The notes under the pieces are model-generated. The model was not told where the DNA came from and ran no database searches. It saw only the letters and a program-made list of their open reading frames with translations. From Bacillus ectoiniformans (lineage in GTDB: Bacteria > Bacillota > Bacilli > Bacillales > Domibacillaceae), in NCBI RefSeq assembly GCF_016908875.1, contig NZ_JAFBES010000001.1, positions 310,001 to 374,000 on the forward strand: 64,000 nt of DNA, given 5' to 3'. Shown here one piece after another: positions 53,641 through 62,309 of the stretch (positions are counted from its first letter, which is position 1; every line of letters begins with the position of its first letter). Position numbers and translations under genes: made by a program.

Positions 53641-53865
53641 TTATTCTATTCGATGCCTCTTGATACTTAATCCTTCAATTAACACGAAAAACAAGCCAAT
53701 GCCAAAAATCCACATCGAAATCACAAGAATCGTTGCTCCTGTAACCGCTAACAAATAACTGTCTATTAATAATACGCTCATAAGAAAAAGTAAGATACCA
53801 AGTGTACAGCCGATGCCCGAAAAGAACTTAATAAATGTAAGAATATTTTGTTGTTCTTTACTCAT
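53641..53865 (-). CDS. Small two-helix membrane protein, 74 residues
   Basis: Two hydrophobic helices (FFSGIGCTLGILLFLMSVLLI; GATILVISMWIFGIGLFFVLIE) between short charged ends. Family not recognised. The ATG at 53865 lies 9 bases after AAGGGG; an ATG three codons earlier is adjacent to the ribosome site. Convergent with qoxABCD. Confidence 0.65.
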   Translation of the reverse strand: MSKEQQNILTFIKFFSGIGCTLGILLFLMSVLLIDSYLLAVTGATILVISMWIFGIGLFFVLIEGLSIKRHRIE

Positions 53866-54001
53866 ATTTACCATCCCCTTCTATCTTTATTTTACCCTTA
53901 GACACAATTTTGTCAAACTTTATTCAAATTTTCGTCAAAAATAAGGAAAAATGAGTAAGAAAAAAAGACCTCACATAGAGATCTATTTCGAAAATTTGGA
54001 G

Positions 54002-55090
54002 TCATACGATTTCAAACAGCACCGCTACACCAATTCCGCCACCGCTGCCGATTGCTGCGACAGCATATTTTGCACCTTTGCGTCTTTGCACTTCATAAAA
54101 CAGACGTGTGACTAAGACCGCACCCGATGCACTATATGGATGACCGATCGTTAACGCCCCGCCCCGTACATTTAACTTTTCATAGGGAATCGATAATTCT
54201 TCCGCACAAGCCACAATCTTGGATGCGAACGCTTCATTAATTTCAAATAAATCAATGTCATTCACTGTTAACCCATTGCGTTCAAGCAGCTGACGGATCG
54301 CTGGAATCGGAGCAGCTCCTGGAAAATGAGGGTGAATGCCTGCCACTTCACTATCGACAAAACGAAGCACAGGCTGAAGTCCCTCCGCTATCGCTTGTTT
54401 CTCTTCCATGACTAGCACAGCAGCCGCTCCATCATGAATGCCGCAGCTATTAACTGCTGTAACCGTTCCATTTTCTTTAAACACTGGTTTTGCCCGTTTG
54501 GCTAATCTTTCAATCGGTCGTTTCTTCACTAGTTCTTCATCTATATCAATAGATTGGATCGGCAGGATCTCTTCTGAAAATAACCCCTGCTCGTGTGCTT
54601 CTTGAGTTAGCAGATAGCTTTTAATTGCATACGCATCCTGTTTCTCTCGTGTCACGCCGTATTTCTCTGCCACATTCTCAGCTGCGACTCCCATATCAGG
54701 GTCTCCTAGAGTGTCTGGTGAAAATCGAGGTCTCGTCTGCTGAAGAGATGTACTTGTGCTCTCCACTCCGCCAGCTAAGAAACACGTCCCTGCTCCCCCT
54801 TGAATTAAATTACAGGCTAATCGGATGGCCTCTAAACCTGCACTGCATTGCCGATCAATTGTTAAACCGGGCACAGAAAGAGGCAGCCCTGCTTCTAATA
54901 CGGACAGCCTTGCCATATTGCCGCCCGGTCCCACAACATTTCCAAGTATGACATCATTTATTTCCTCCATACCTTCACCCAGTGTTTGCAGTATAGGCGC
55001 AGCCAGTTTTTCAGGCATCAGCTTTTGAAACTGCCCATTCTTTTTTCCAATCGGTGTCCGCTTTGCTTTTACGATCACTGCCTTACTCAA
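54002..55090 (-). CDS. Thiolase-family protein (YhfS-like) lacking the second catalytic cysteine
   Basis: 362 residues. The acyl-accepting Cys82 (DRQCSAGLEA), NEAFA and the histidine motif GGALTIGHPYSASG are present. The C-terminal CxGGGxG motif reads GSGGGIG (348-354), so the base cysteine used for condensation is missing. It matches B. subtilis YhfS in size and operon position. TTG start at 55090, overlapping the acyl-CoA ligase gene by 8 bases with AAGGAGG inside that gene. The reaction is uncertain: degradative thiolysis, acyl transfer or no catalysis are all possible. Confidence 0.88.
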   Translation of the reverse strand: MSKAVIVKAKRTPIGKKNGQFQKLMPEKLAAPILQTLGEGMEEINDVILGNVVGPGGNMARLSVLEAGLPLSVPGLTIDRQCSAGLEAIRLACNLIQGGAGTCFLAGGVESTSTSLQQTRPRFSPDTLGDPDMGVAAENVAEKYGVTREKQDAYAIKSYLLTQEAHEQGLFSEEILPIQSIDIDEELVKKRPIERLAKRAKPVFKENGTVTAVNSCGIHDGAAAVLVMEEKQAIAEGLQPVLRFVDSEVAGIHPHFPGAAPIPAIRQLLERNGLTVNDIDLFEINEAFASKIVACAEELSIPYEKLNVRGGALTIGHPYSASGAVLVTRLFYEVQRRKGAKYAVAAIGSGGGIGVAVLFEIV

Positions 55091-56543
55091 CAGCTGCCCC
55101 CTCCTTTTCTGCCATTTGAATCACCTTTGGCCGATCCACTTTTCCTCCAGCAGTCAGCGGAATGTGATCCATATAGATCCAGCGTCTTGGTATTTTAAAA
55201 GCGGCTAATTGATTTTTACAGAGCGTCCGCAATTCCTTTTTAGCTGCCGTTCCTTTAATAACCGCTGTAATGATCTGCCCCCAATATTCATCCTTCATAC
55301 CAATAACCACAGCTGTTTCTACCTCTGGATGCTGGGATAATACCGCTTCAATTTCCTCCGCGAACACATTGATCCCACCGTACAAAATCATATTTTTTTC
55401 CCGGCCAGTTATGTATAAGTAACCATCATCATCGACATAGCCCATATCATCGACCGTACACCAGCCTTCTTGATCTTTGATCGTTTGAACGCCTGATTTT
55501 GTGACATATCCTAAAAATATTAAATCGCTTTTAACATAAATTTTTCCTATTTGGTTCGGTGCTGCCTGTTTTCGATCTGGCGTCCGAATTTCAATCTGTA
55601 CACCTGTACATGGTTTTCCGACAGACCCCGGCTTTAATTGATTGTCACGATTCGTTAAGTAACTGACATAGCTCAGCTCGCTGGCTCCGTAATACTCATA
55701 CATCGTTAGGCTGGTAAACTGCTCTCTTATCCTTCGCTTCGAATCCTCTTCCCATTTCGCTCCTGACGAAATAATGGTCAACTCTTTTTCAACCGTTCTT
55801 CCTTCTCTCAGCAAAGCCTGGATCATCGTGGGAACGAGATAAACCAATGTGATCGGTGCGGAATCGATCACATCGAGTGTTTTAACTTCAGAAAATTTAT
55901 CTAATAAGTAAACGGTCCCTCCAAGATACAATGTACTGACGGCACCATACAAAAAATGAGAATGAATGAGCGCACCTGGGATCAGTACCTCATCCGTTTC
56001 ACTTACCCCAAAATCATGTTGTGTGCACCTAAAACTTGCGACCCAAGAATGGTGTGATCGAATAAACCCCTTCGGCTCGCCAGTGGAACCAGAGGTGAAT
56101 CCCATATAAAAAGGGATACTCCCTTCCACCTCCTGGTAAATGGGCGCGAATCGACTAATGGCTTCACTCACCTCTTCCCAAATGACTGTATGCGCAAAAG
56201 AGGATCTAGCCAACTCTACATATTCCGCACTCGCTACAATCATGCCTGGCTCACATAGCTGAAGACGTTTCTCTAATTCAGACTGGCTCCATCTGCCGTC
56301 GATTGGCACAGCAACCCACCCGGCAGCTGCCGCACCTGCAAAAACCTGTAAGAATGGCAGGCCCCCATCCATATAAATACCGATCACTTTATTTCGTGCC
56401 GATAATGAGCAAAGCCAAGCCGCGGTTTGTCCTACTAAGCGGTGCCATTCTTGATACGTGATGGAATCATTCTTCGTTCGAATCGCTGTTTTATGCGGAT
56501 GCCATTTCGCATATTTTTCATACGTTGATGTAATCGCGTCCAT
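55083..56543 (-). CDS. Acyl-CoA synthetase, AMP-forming (YhfT-like)
   Basis: 486 residues of the ANL superfamily. The AMP-binding P-loop is YMGFTSGSTGEPKGF, followed by YEYYGASE, the TGREKNMILYGG hinge and the catalytic lysine near GGKVDR. It activates a carboxylic (probably fatty) acid to acyl-CoA. Together with BioY and the thiolase it reproduces the B. subtilis yhfUTS operon, a biotin-regulated unit that may supply pimeloyl-type or fatty acid precursors. ATG at 56543 follows AAAGGGG. Confidence 0.9.
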   Translation of the reverse strand: MDAITSTYEKYAKWHPHKTAIRTKNDSITYQEWHRLVGQTAAWLCSLSARNKVIGIYMDGGLPFLQVFAGAAAAGWVAVPIDGRWSQSELEKRLQLCEPGMIVASAEYVELARSSFAHTVIWEEVSEAISRFAPIYQEVEGSIPFYMGFTSGSTGEPKGFIRSHHSWVASFRCTQHDFGVSETDEVLIPGALIHSHFLYGAVSTLYLGGTVYLLDKFSEVKTLDVIDSAPITLVYLVPTMIQALLREGRTVEKELTIISSGAKWEEDSKRRIREQFTSLTMYEYYGASELSYVSYLTNRDNQLKPGSVGKPCTGVQIEIRTPDRKQAAPNQIGKIYVKSDLIFLGYVTKSGVQTIKDQEGWCTVDDMGYVDDDGYLYITGREKNMILYGGINVFAEEIEAVLSQHPEVETAVVIGMKDEYWGQIITAVIKGTAAKKELRTLCKNQLAAFKIPRRWIYMDHIPLTAGGKVDRPKVIQMAEKEGAAVE

Positions 56544-56626
56544 CCCATACCCCTTTCTGAATGGATAAAAAGGAGACGGCGTCATATCTGCCAGTCTCCT
56601 TTCTACCTATATATTTTGTTGCATCA

Positions 56627-57181
56627 TTAGCTAGCTTGCTGCAATTGTCTGGCAATAGCAGGTGCTTTTCTTAATTTGTAAACCAAGTAAGAAGCAAGAG
56701 TCGCTTTGATTAAATCACCCGGGATATAAACAAGGCTGATTTTAATTGTTTCGACTAAAGGCAAGTCCATAATGAAAGACTGGACTGGAATGCCGAATAA
56801 GTATAATAGAAAAACTCCAGCAGTTAAATTAACAAATAGCACCTTTTTTAAACTTAATTGATCGATGCGAGTAATTAAATAACCAACAATCATCGCTGTC
56901 AGCGGATAACCGAATAAATAGCCGGCACTCGGTCCGACAAACACGCTCATTCCTCCACGGCCGCCGGATAATAAAGGCATCCCTGCAGCTACGATTAATA
57001 AGAACGTGGCCATACTTATAAATCCTAATCTAGCTCCCAATAATCCGCCTGCTAAGAGAACACCCAGTGTTTGAAGTGTAATCGGAACAGGAGTAAATGA
57101 TAAAGGAATGGGCGGAATTAACCCTAAAGCTCCCATCGCAGCAGCAAATAAAGCAACATATGTCATATCTCTCGTTTTCAT
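56627..57181 (-). CDS. bioY: Biotin ECF transporter S component BioY (YhfU-like)
   Basis: 184 residues, about six membrane helices. The family motif near VPITLQTLGVLLAGGLLGARLG and the GPSAGYLFGYPLTA segment define BioY. It binds biotin with high affinity and works with the shared ECF AT module. First gene of the bioY-yhfT-yhfS operon. The second of two near-adjacent ATG codons, 57181, is better spaced from GGAGG. Confidence 0.93.
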   Translation of the reverse strand: MKTRDMTYVALFAAAMGALGLIPPIPLSFTPVPITLQTLGVLLAGGLLGARLGFISMATFLLIVAAGMPLLSGGRGGMSVFVGPSAGYLFGYPLTAMIVGYLITRIDQLSLKKVLFVNLTAGVFLLYLFGIPVQSFIMDLPLVETIKISLVYIPGDLIKATLASYLVYKLRKAPAIARQLQQAS

Positions 57182-57216
57182 CATATCCTCCTAAAATGAT
57201 CAGATTATTTTCTGTC

Positions 57217-57268
57217 ATTTTATAATGGAGGAGTTATATTGTCAACTAGATTTTAATTATAGTTTACA
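57217..57268 (-). promoter_or_regulatory. bioY promoter with BirA-like operator
   Basis: On the minus strand TTGACA (57240-57245), 17 bases, TAAAAT (57217-57222). An inverted repeat TGTAAAC (57262-57268), 15 bases, GTTGACA (57240-57246) overlaps the -35 box and has the BirA-operator layout. Biotin-dependent repression by BirA is inferred. Confidence 0.72.
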
Positions 57269-57286
57269 TTACGAGGATGGACTAGG

Positions 57287-57829
57287 TTAACTTTCTAAAT
57301 ACCGATATAACGTCGATTTACTGATTCCAGTCGCTTGTTTAATTTCATTTAAACTGAATTGTTTACTTTGATACATTTCAATCGCCCGCTGCACATTTTC
57401 ATCCGGCTTCCTCGGCCGGCCAGTGACAACACCCTTTTGCTTCGCTTCATTTATCCCCTTTTTCGTTCTTTCACTGATTAAATCACTTTGAAATTCAACC
57501 AAGTGTTTGACCACATCACCGAAAGCATACCCATCGGGATTACTTGTATCGATTCCTTCACTAAGTGACTGCATGTAAGCTCCCCGTTCAGCGATTAATT
57601 CTAATAGTTCGACTAAATGCCGAGTAGAATCAGCTAATATAAAAAGTTTGGTAACTACGATTTTGTCACCTTGTTTTAATTGTTGAATCATTCGTTTGAG
57701 TTCCGTTCTTTTTTTGGCAGAGGCATGCTCCTCTTCTATGAACGCCTCGCAATTCAGCTTTGTAAGCTGCATCCGCTGAAATTCGCATGTTGCGTCTTCT
57801 TCATAAGGTCTCATGTATCCAATCAACAT
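57287..57829 (-). CDS. Degenerate serine recombinase (resolvase/invertase family)
   Basis: 180 residues: a resolvase N-terminal domain (about 1-130) and a C-terminal helix-turn-helix (TGRPRKPDENVQRAIEMYQ; LNEIKQATGISKSTLYRYL). The catalytic motif GYxRVS of active enzymes reads GYMRPYEE, so the nucleophilic serine is replaced (Tyr9). The conserved arginines of the usual KLDRLGR block are also lost (KLFILADST). It is probably DNA-binding but not recombinogenic. GGGGAG before the ATG. It lies beside the large repeat array. Confidence 0.85.
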   Translation of the reverse strand: MLIGYMRPYEEDATCEFQRMQLTKLNCEAFIEEEHASAKKRTELKRMIQQLKQGDKIVVTKLFILADSTRHLVELLELIAERGAYMQSLSEGIDTSNPDGYAFGDVVKHLVEFQSDLISERTKKGINEAKQKGVVTGRPRKPDENVQRAIEMYQSKQFSLNEIKQATGISKSTLYRYLES

Positions 57830-58512
57830 GGCTTACTCCCCTAACTGTTCACACATTTTCTTGATTCTCCACTTATCATACCATAGCTTTCGTTCGTTAA
57901 TTTACAGAATGAACGCCGCGCCCCGGGTGACTAGAATTAGCAACTGGCAGGATTATAAGCTCATTTGGAAAGAATCCCGCCGGTTTTGGAAAGATTATTG
58001 GGCAAATCGGAAAGATTTTTACCCATATTAGAAAGATTGAAGTCTCAAACGTGCTCTAATTTAGAGACTGGCAGGATTATTAGCTCTTTTGGAAAGATTC
58101 CCGACCGTTTTGGAAAGATTATTGGGCAAATTGGAAAGATTTTTACCCAAAATAGAAAGATTGAAGTCTCAAAAGTGCTCTAATTTAGAGACTGACAGGA
58201 TTATAAGCTCTTTTGGAAAGAATGTCGCCCGTTTTGGAATGATTATTGGGCAAATCGGAAAGATTTTTACCCATATTAGAAAGAATTTCATCCGAATTAG
58301 AAAGATTGGAGCCTGTGCGAAGCCCAAAAATAAGAACTCGCAGGATTCCCACATCTTTAACCACAACTATCATTATTATCATCTAATTAATAGTTTCAAA
58401 AGGGTTCCTTTTAGGGACAAATGGTGTTACACTATTTTTTATTGATCCGACTTCCTGACTTTTATGAGAGTGAAAAGTCATCAAATAAAAACAAGATAAG
58501 GTGTGTGAACAA
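57830..58512. other. Divergent intergenic region with repeat array
   Basis: About 680 bases between the recombinase-like gene and sulP. Nearly 370 bases are the repeat array; the remainder (58311-58512) is AT-rich and contains the sulP leader. Frames running through the array reflect its 21-base period and are not accepted as genes. Confidence 0.6.
57946..58310. repeat. Higher-order 21-bp/124-bp repeat array, GGAAAGATT family (16 units)
   Basis: Cores (GGAAAGATT, AGAAAGATT, GGCAGGATT) start at 57946, 57967, 57988, 58009, 58030; 58070, 58091, 58112, 58133, 58154; 58194, 58215, 58236, 58257, 58278, 58299. Spacing is exactly 21 bases within each group and 40 between groups, giving three copies of a 124-bp unit. 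Each junction holds an inverted repeat AGTCTC...GAGACT around a near-palindrome CTCTAATTTAGAG. The third copy diverges at its end. Same family as 3676-3772. Confidence 0.93.
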
Positions 58513-59976
58513 GTGATTGAAAAAATAAGAAATGAATGGTTCTCCAACGTTCGAGCTGACATACTGGCTGGAACCGTTGTGGCGCTCGCTTTAATTCCCG
58601 AAGCTATTGCCTTCTCCATCATTGCCGGTGTGGATCCGATGGTAGGGTTATATGCTTCCTTTTGTATCGCTGTTATTATTGCTTTTGTAGGCGGAAGACC
58701 TGGAATGATTTCAGCAGCCACTGGTGCCATGGCGCTCGTGATGGTTCCTTTAGTAAAGGATTATGGATTGAATTATTTACTCGCTGCGACAATTTTAACC
58801 GGAATTATCCAGATTCTATTTGGGGTATTTAAAATAGCTAAATTGATGAAATTTATCCCGAGAGCAGTCATGATCGGCTTTGTGAATTCACTGGCCATCT
58901 TAATTTTCATGGCTCAAGTCCCTCACTTTTTAGGGATTTCTAATCTTACTTATCTGTTTGTTGCCATCACATTAGTCATTGTTTATGTGCTGCCTAGATT
59001 TATCAAGTCGATTCCAGCACCTTTAATAGCAATTATTTCACTAACAGCTATTGCCATTTACGCGAACTTAGATATGCGGACAGTCGGCGACTTAGGAACG
59101 ATCACACAATCGCTCCCGGCTTTCTTTATCCCGGACGTGCCATTTACGGTTGAAACGCTGAAAATTATTCTTCCGTATTCGATTGCACTCGCCATCGTCG
59201 GCTTATTGGAATCGCTGCTTACCGCGTCGATCGTTGATGATATGACAGATACGGACAGTGATAAAAACAGAGAATCCCGCGGACAGGGTATCGCCAATGT
59301 CGCAACAGGCTTCTTCGGAGGAATGGCTGGGTGTGCGATGATCGGCCAATCGGTGATTAACGTTAAATCCGGTGGACGCGGACGCTTGTCGACGCTGGTG
59401 GCGGGGCTTTTATTAATGTTTTTAATCATTGTTCTTGGCGACTTAGTTGTCCAAATTCCAATGCCAGTGTTAGTCGGCATTATGATAATGGTATCTGTCG
59501 GCACATTTGATTGGTCGTCATTCTCCTATATTAGGAAAGCGCCAATCGCTGATTCGGTTGTGATGCTTACAACCGTAATCATCGTAGTAGCGACTCATGA
59601 TTTATCTAAAGGTGTCATTGCCGGGGTCATTTTAAGCGCCATCTTCTTTGTAGCCAAGATCTCTAAGATTAAAGTGACGAAACTTCAAGAAGACAATCAA
59701 ATTACATTTAACGTCGAAGGCCAATTATTTTTCGCTTCTGTGGAAGGTTTCTTAGAGAATTTCGATTACTCGGTTCAAGATCAAAAGGTCGTCATTGATT
59801 TTACAAAAGCTCATGTCTGGGATGACTCAGCGGTGGGGGCAATTGATAAGGCAGTGATTAAATACCGTGAGAACAATAACGATGTAAAGATTAAAGGCTT
59901 GGATCACGCAAGCAAAAAACTTGTTGAAAAATTGACTGTATCCAATGATCCGAATGCGAATATCGCTGCTCATTAA
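58513..59976 (+). CDS. SulP-family anion transporter with STAS domain
   Basis: 487 residues from GTG at 58513 (AAGGTG 9 bases upstream). The SLC26/SulP membrane domain (about 10-385; [27 protein letters not shown] signature near the N-terminus) is followed by a cytoplasmic STAS domain (about 395-475, [20 protein letters not shown]). Bacterial members carry sulfate, bicarbonate or dicarboxylates; the substrate is not evident. It is 20 bases upstream of a UspA gene, likely one transcript. Confidence 0.9.
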   Translation: MIEKIRNEWFSNVRADILAGTVVALALIPEAIAFSIIAGVDPMVGLYASFCIAVIIAFVGGRPGMISAATGAMALVMVPLVKDYGLNYLLAATILTGIIQILFGVFKIAKLMKFIPRAVMIGFVNSLAILIFMAQVPHFLGISNLTYLFVAITLVIVYVLPRFIKSIPAPLIAIISLTAIAIYANLDMRTVGDLGTITQSLPAFFIPDVPFTVETLKIILPYSIALAIVGLLESLLTASIVDDMTDTDSDKNRESRGQGIANVATGFFGGMAGCAMIGQSVINVKSGGRGRLSTLVAGLLLMFLIIVLGDLVVQIPMPVLVGIMIMVSVGTFDWSSFSYIRKAPIADSVVMLTTVIIVVATHDLSKGVIAGVILSAIFFVAKISKIKVTKLQEDNQITFNVEGQLFFASVEGFLENFDYSVQDQKVVIDFTKAHVWDDSAVGAIDKAVIKYRENNNDVKIKGLDHASKKLVEKLTVSNDPNANIAAH

Positions 59977-59996
59977 CCCTTAGGAGGAAATCATTT

Positions 59997-60416
59997 ATGT
60001 ATAAAAACATTCTGCTCGCTGCAGACGGTTCAAAAAACTCGATACGCGCTGCTAAAGAAGCAGTTAAGATCGCCTCTTTAACCGATCAATCCAGTATCGA
60101 AATCGTCTTCGTCGCTGACTACGCAAAATCTAAGTCGGACATTCTTCACTCTCAAAGCAAAGAAGAATTAGAGATTGCGAGACGAAAGAAAATCTTGCCG
60201 ATCGAAGAAGAATTACAGTCTCACAAGCTAGATTATAAGGTGACCATTTTACACGGGGAGCCAGGACCGTCCATTATTGAATATGCGAATAAAAATGGCT
60301 TTGAGCTAGTCGTAATCGGCAGCCGCGGCTTAAATGCGTTGCAGGAAATGGTACTCGGAAGCGTCAGCCATAAAGTAGTCAAACGGGTAAATTGCCCGGT
60401 GCTTATTGTTAAATAA
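59997..60416 (+). CDS. Universal stress protein, UspA family
   Basis: 139 residues. Typical ATP-binding UspA fold: N-terminal ILLAADGS and C-terminal GSRGLNALQEMVLGSVSHKVV, the G-x2-G-x9-G(S) nucleotide motif, so ATP binding is likely. It follows the SulP gene closely behind a GGAGGAA ribosome site, suggesting regulation of, or co-response with, the transporter. A strong terminator follows. Confidence 0.92.
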   Translation: MYKNILLAADGSKNSIRAAKEAVKIASLTDQSSIEIVFVADYAKSKSDILHSQSKEELEIARRKKILPIEEELQSHKLDYKVTILHGEPGPSIIEYANKNGFELVVIGSRGLNALQEMVLGSVSHKVVKRVNCPVLIVK

Positions 60417-60423
60417 CTGCTCT

Positions 60424-60461
60424 AAGAGTCTTGAAATGCCACATTTCAAGACTCTTTTTTT
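60424..60461 (+). terminator. Terminator of sulP-uspA
   Basis: AAGAGTCTTGAAATG (60424-60438) pairs with CATTTCAAGACTCTT (60442-60456) across a 3-base loop, then a T run. Confidence 0.92.
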
Positions 60462-60564
60462 GTTCGATTAGACTTATAAATAATAGCCAATTGGAGAACA
60501 CTATAAGGAATGGACTAATTAAAACATTTTCTTAACCCCTCAGTCAGTTACAGGAGTGAGTCAA

Positions 60565-61185
60565 TTGAAAAAAGACCAACGTACACCCATCCTTGTATTC
60601 ATATTGTTATCTGTAGCCTCGGTATTCATATGGTCTCTCATTAAACCTGAAGGCTATCTGATCTGGATACTGGAAGTACTGCCTGCAGTCGTTTTATGGA
60701 TCATCGTCCTTGCTGTCTATAAAAGGTTTCGCTTCACTACGTTATCCTATATAGTGATGGCCGCTCTTTCCATTATGATGTTTATTGGCGCGCATTATAC
60801 CTATTCACAAGTTCCGCTATTCGATTGGATTAAAGACTACTTCAATTTAAACCGGAACCACTATGATCGCTTCGGTCATTTTCTCAAAGGTTTATTTGCA
60901 ATTGTCATTAGAGAACTTCTTCTTCGGCTGAGTCCTTTAAAAAAAGGGGCTTGGACTACATTCATTACTTTAAGTATTGCGCTCGCCATCAGTGCTTTGT
61001 ATGAAATCATTGAATGGGCAGCATCCGCTGTTTCAAAAGACGGTAAAACATCGAAACAGTTTTTAGGCACACAAGGCGACATATGGGATACCCAATGGGA
61101 CATGACCTTATTATTGATTGGTTCCATCTTAGCCCTCCTGCTACTATCCAAATATCATAATAAGCAATTAAAAAAGCTGGATTAA
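60565..61185 (+). CDS. DUF2238 membrane protein (YjdF-like)
   Basis: 206 residues from TTG at 60565 (AGGAG 8 bases upstream; a GTG three codons earlier overlaps the site). About six membrane helices. The central block HYDRFGHFLKGLFAIVIRELLLR and the later EIIEWAAS...GTQGDIWDTQWDM are hallmarks of DUF2238, to which E. coli YjdF belongs. Conserved His/Asp/Glu in these blocks suggest a membrane-embedded metal site; the function is unknown. Confidence 0.88.
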   Translation: MKKDQRTPILVFILLSVASVFIWSLIKPEGYLIWILEVLPAVVLWIIVLAVYKRFRFTTLSYIVMAALSIMMFIGAHYTYSQVPLFDWIKDYFNLNRNHYDRFGHFLKGLFAIVIRELLLRLSPLKKGAWTTFITLSIALAISALYEIIEWAASAVSKDGKTSKQFLGTQGDIWDTQWDMTLLLIGSILALLLLSKYHNKQLKKLD

Positions 61186-61187
61186 AA

Positions 61188-61230
61188 AAGAACCAGATTT
61201 CCCTCCCATGCTGAAGAAAATCTGGTTCTT
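61188..61230. terminator. Terminator between convergent genes
   Basis: AAGAACCAGATTT (61188-61200) pairs with AAATCTGGTTCTT (61218-61230), with A-rich sequence to the left for minus-strand use. Confidence 0.82.
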
Positions 61231-61240
61231 GCTATATCTT

Positions 61241-61744
61241 TTATTTATCTGTATAAAACTCCGCAGGAATCGGACCGAAAAAGCGACGATGATAAAGCAT
61301 CGGATCCTTGCTTTGATCAATGCTGATATCCGTCACTTCCCCGATTAACACGGTGTGGTCTCCCGCTTCCACTGCTTTAAATGTTTTGCACTCCAGCACG
61401 CCGAATGCTCCTTCAATGATCGGAAGGCCGTTTTTAGACAGGTTCCATTGGCATGAGTTGAAACGATCCGCGCCTTTCGTTGCGAACGTTGTGCAAAGCT
61501 CCTGCTGATTTCCAGCTAACACATGAACAGCGAACTTTCCGCCCTTTGTAAACGCCTGAAGAGTAGACACTTTATGATCAATCGACCACAGCACCATCAA
61601 AGGATCCAGTGAAACTGAAGCAAAAGAATTGACCGTCAAACCAACTGGCACGCCATCGTCCGTTACCCCTGTAACCACCGTTACACCGGTCGGATAGTTC
61701 CCCATGACTTCCTTAAACATCTGTTGTTTTTGTGCTTTCTCCAT
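61241..61744 (-). CDS. Flavin reductase-like FMN-binding protein
   Basis: 167 residues of the HpaC/flavin-reductase split-barrel family. Motifs: YPTGVTVVTG, GLTVNSFASVSLDPLMVLWS and a C-terminal DPMLYHRRFFG. These enzymes pass electrons from NAD(P)H to free FMN/FAD for two-component monooxygenases. No monooxygenase partner is adjacent. The second in-frame ATG (61744) is better spaced from GGGG than that at 61750. Confidence 0.88.
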   Translation of the reverse strand: MEKAQKQQMFKEVMGNYPTGVTVVTGVTDDGVPVGLTVNSFASVSLDPLMVLWSIDHKVSTLQAFTKGGKFAVHVLAGNQQELCTTFATKGADRFNSCQWNLSKNGLPIIEGAFGVLECKTFKAVEAGDHTVLIGEVTDISIDQSKDPMLYHRRFFGPIPAEFYTDK

Positions 61745-61853
61745 CTTCATCGCCCCTTTACGTTCGACTACTTCTACTTTACCAAACTATGCTAAAAAAG
61801 ACGTGAAGCATGCTTCGTTTTTAAGACAGGTCATTTTCTTTTCCTTTGCTGTT

Positions 61854-62309
61854 TCACTTTTTTCCAATTAAGTCCGTTATCATTTTTTCAGCTTCCTCAA
61901 GGATACTCTTCCATTGTTCCTCCAATGTTTGACTAAGCCCCATATGAAAGCTTATTTCATGAGGTTCCACCCCTATGAGATACCCCTTGATTGTTTCTCT
62001 TTGCTGATACAGCATTTGAAATAGATGCAGATTATGGATGGAAATATCGAGTGAATGGTGTTCATGTAAGTCCGCAAGCCGATAGAGAGACAGTTCTCCC
62101 GCTTGTTTGCCTGAACACACTGCATCAATGATAATAACAAATGCAGCTGACTCGATCTGCTCTATGCAATAATCAATATCTGATTCCCCGATTATATATC
62201 GAATGCCAGATGACTGATCCAGCTTTTCCAATTCTTGTACAAGATAAATGCCAATTCCATCGTCCATCATTAATTGATTGCCAATGCCTAGCGCAATGAT
62301 ATTTTCCAT
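61854..62309 (-). CDS. [NiFe] hydrogenase maturation endopeptidase (HybD/HyaD family)
   Basis: 151 residues. N-terminal GIGNQLMMDDGIGIYLV with the Ni-probing acidic residue (Asp in DDGIG), and the later DAV...HNLHL region with the conserved histidine. It removes the C-terminal peptide of the large subunit after Ni insertion. Its ATG overlaps the end of the large-subunit gene, implying coupled synthesis with its substrate. No catalytic protease triad is expected in this family. Confidence 0.92.
   Translation of the reverse strand: MENIIALGIGNQLMMDDGIGIYLVQELEKLDQSSGIRYIIGESDIDYCIEQIESAAFVIIIDAVCSGKQAGELSLYRLADLHEHHSLDISIHNLHLFQMLYQQRETIKGYLIGVEPHEISFHMGLSQTLEEQWKSILEEAEKMITDLIGKK

Noticed and set aside
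57946-58310. CRISPR array or CRISPR-like repeats
   Set aside because: Units are only 21 bases, cores about 9-11 bases and degenerate, spacers are similar within families, and no cas genes are present.
57965-58445. Overlapping frames with repeated ERF/LERLLGK peptides
   Set aside because: They follow the 21-base repeat phase in an intergenic array; frame breaks at the 40-base junctions and no ribosome sites.
59058-59504. 148-codon frame opposite sulP
   Set aside because: Antisense shadow of the SulP membrane domain; no ribosome site or family resemblance.
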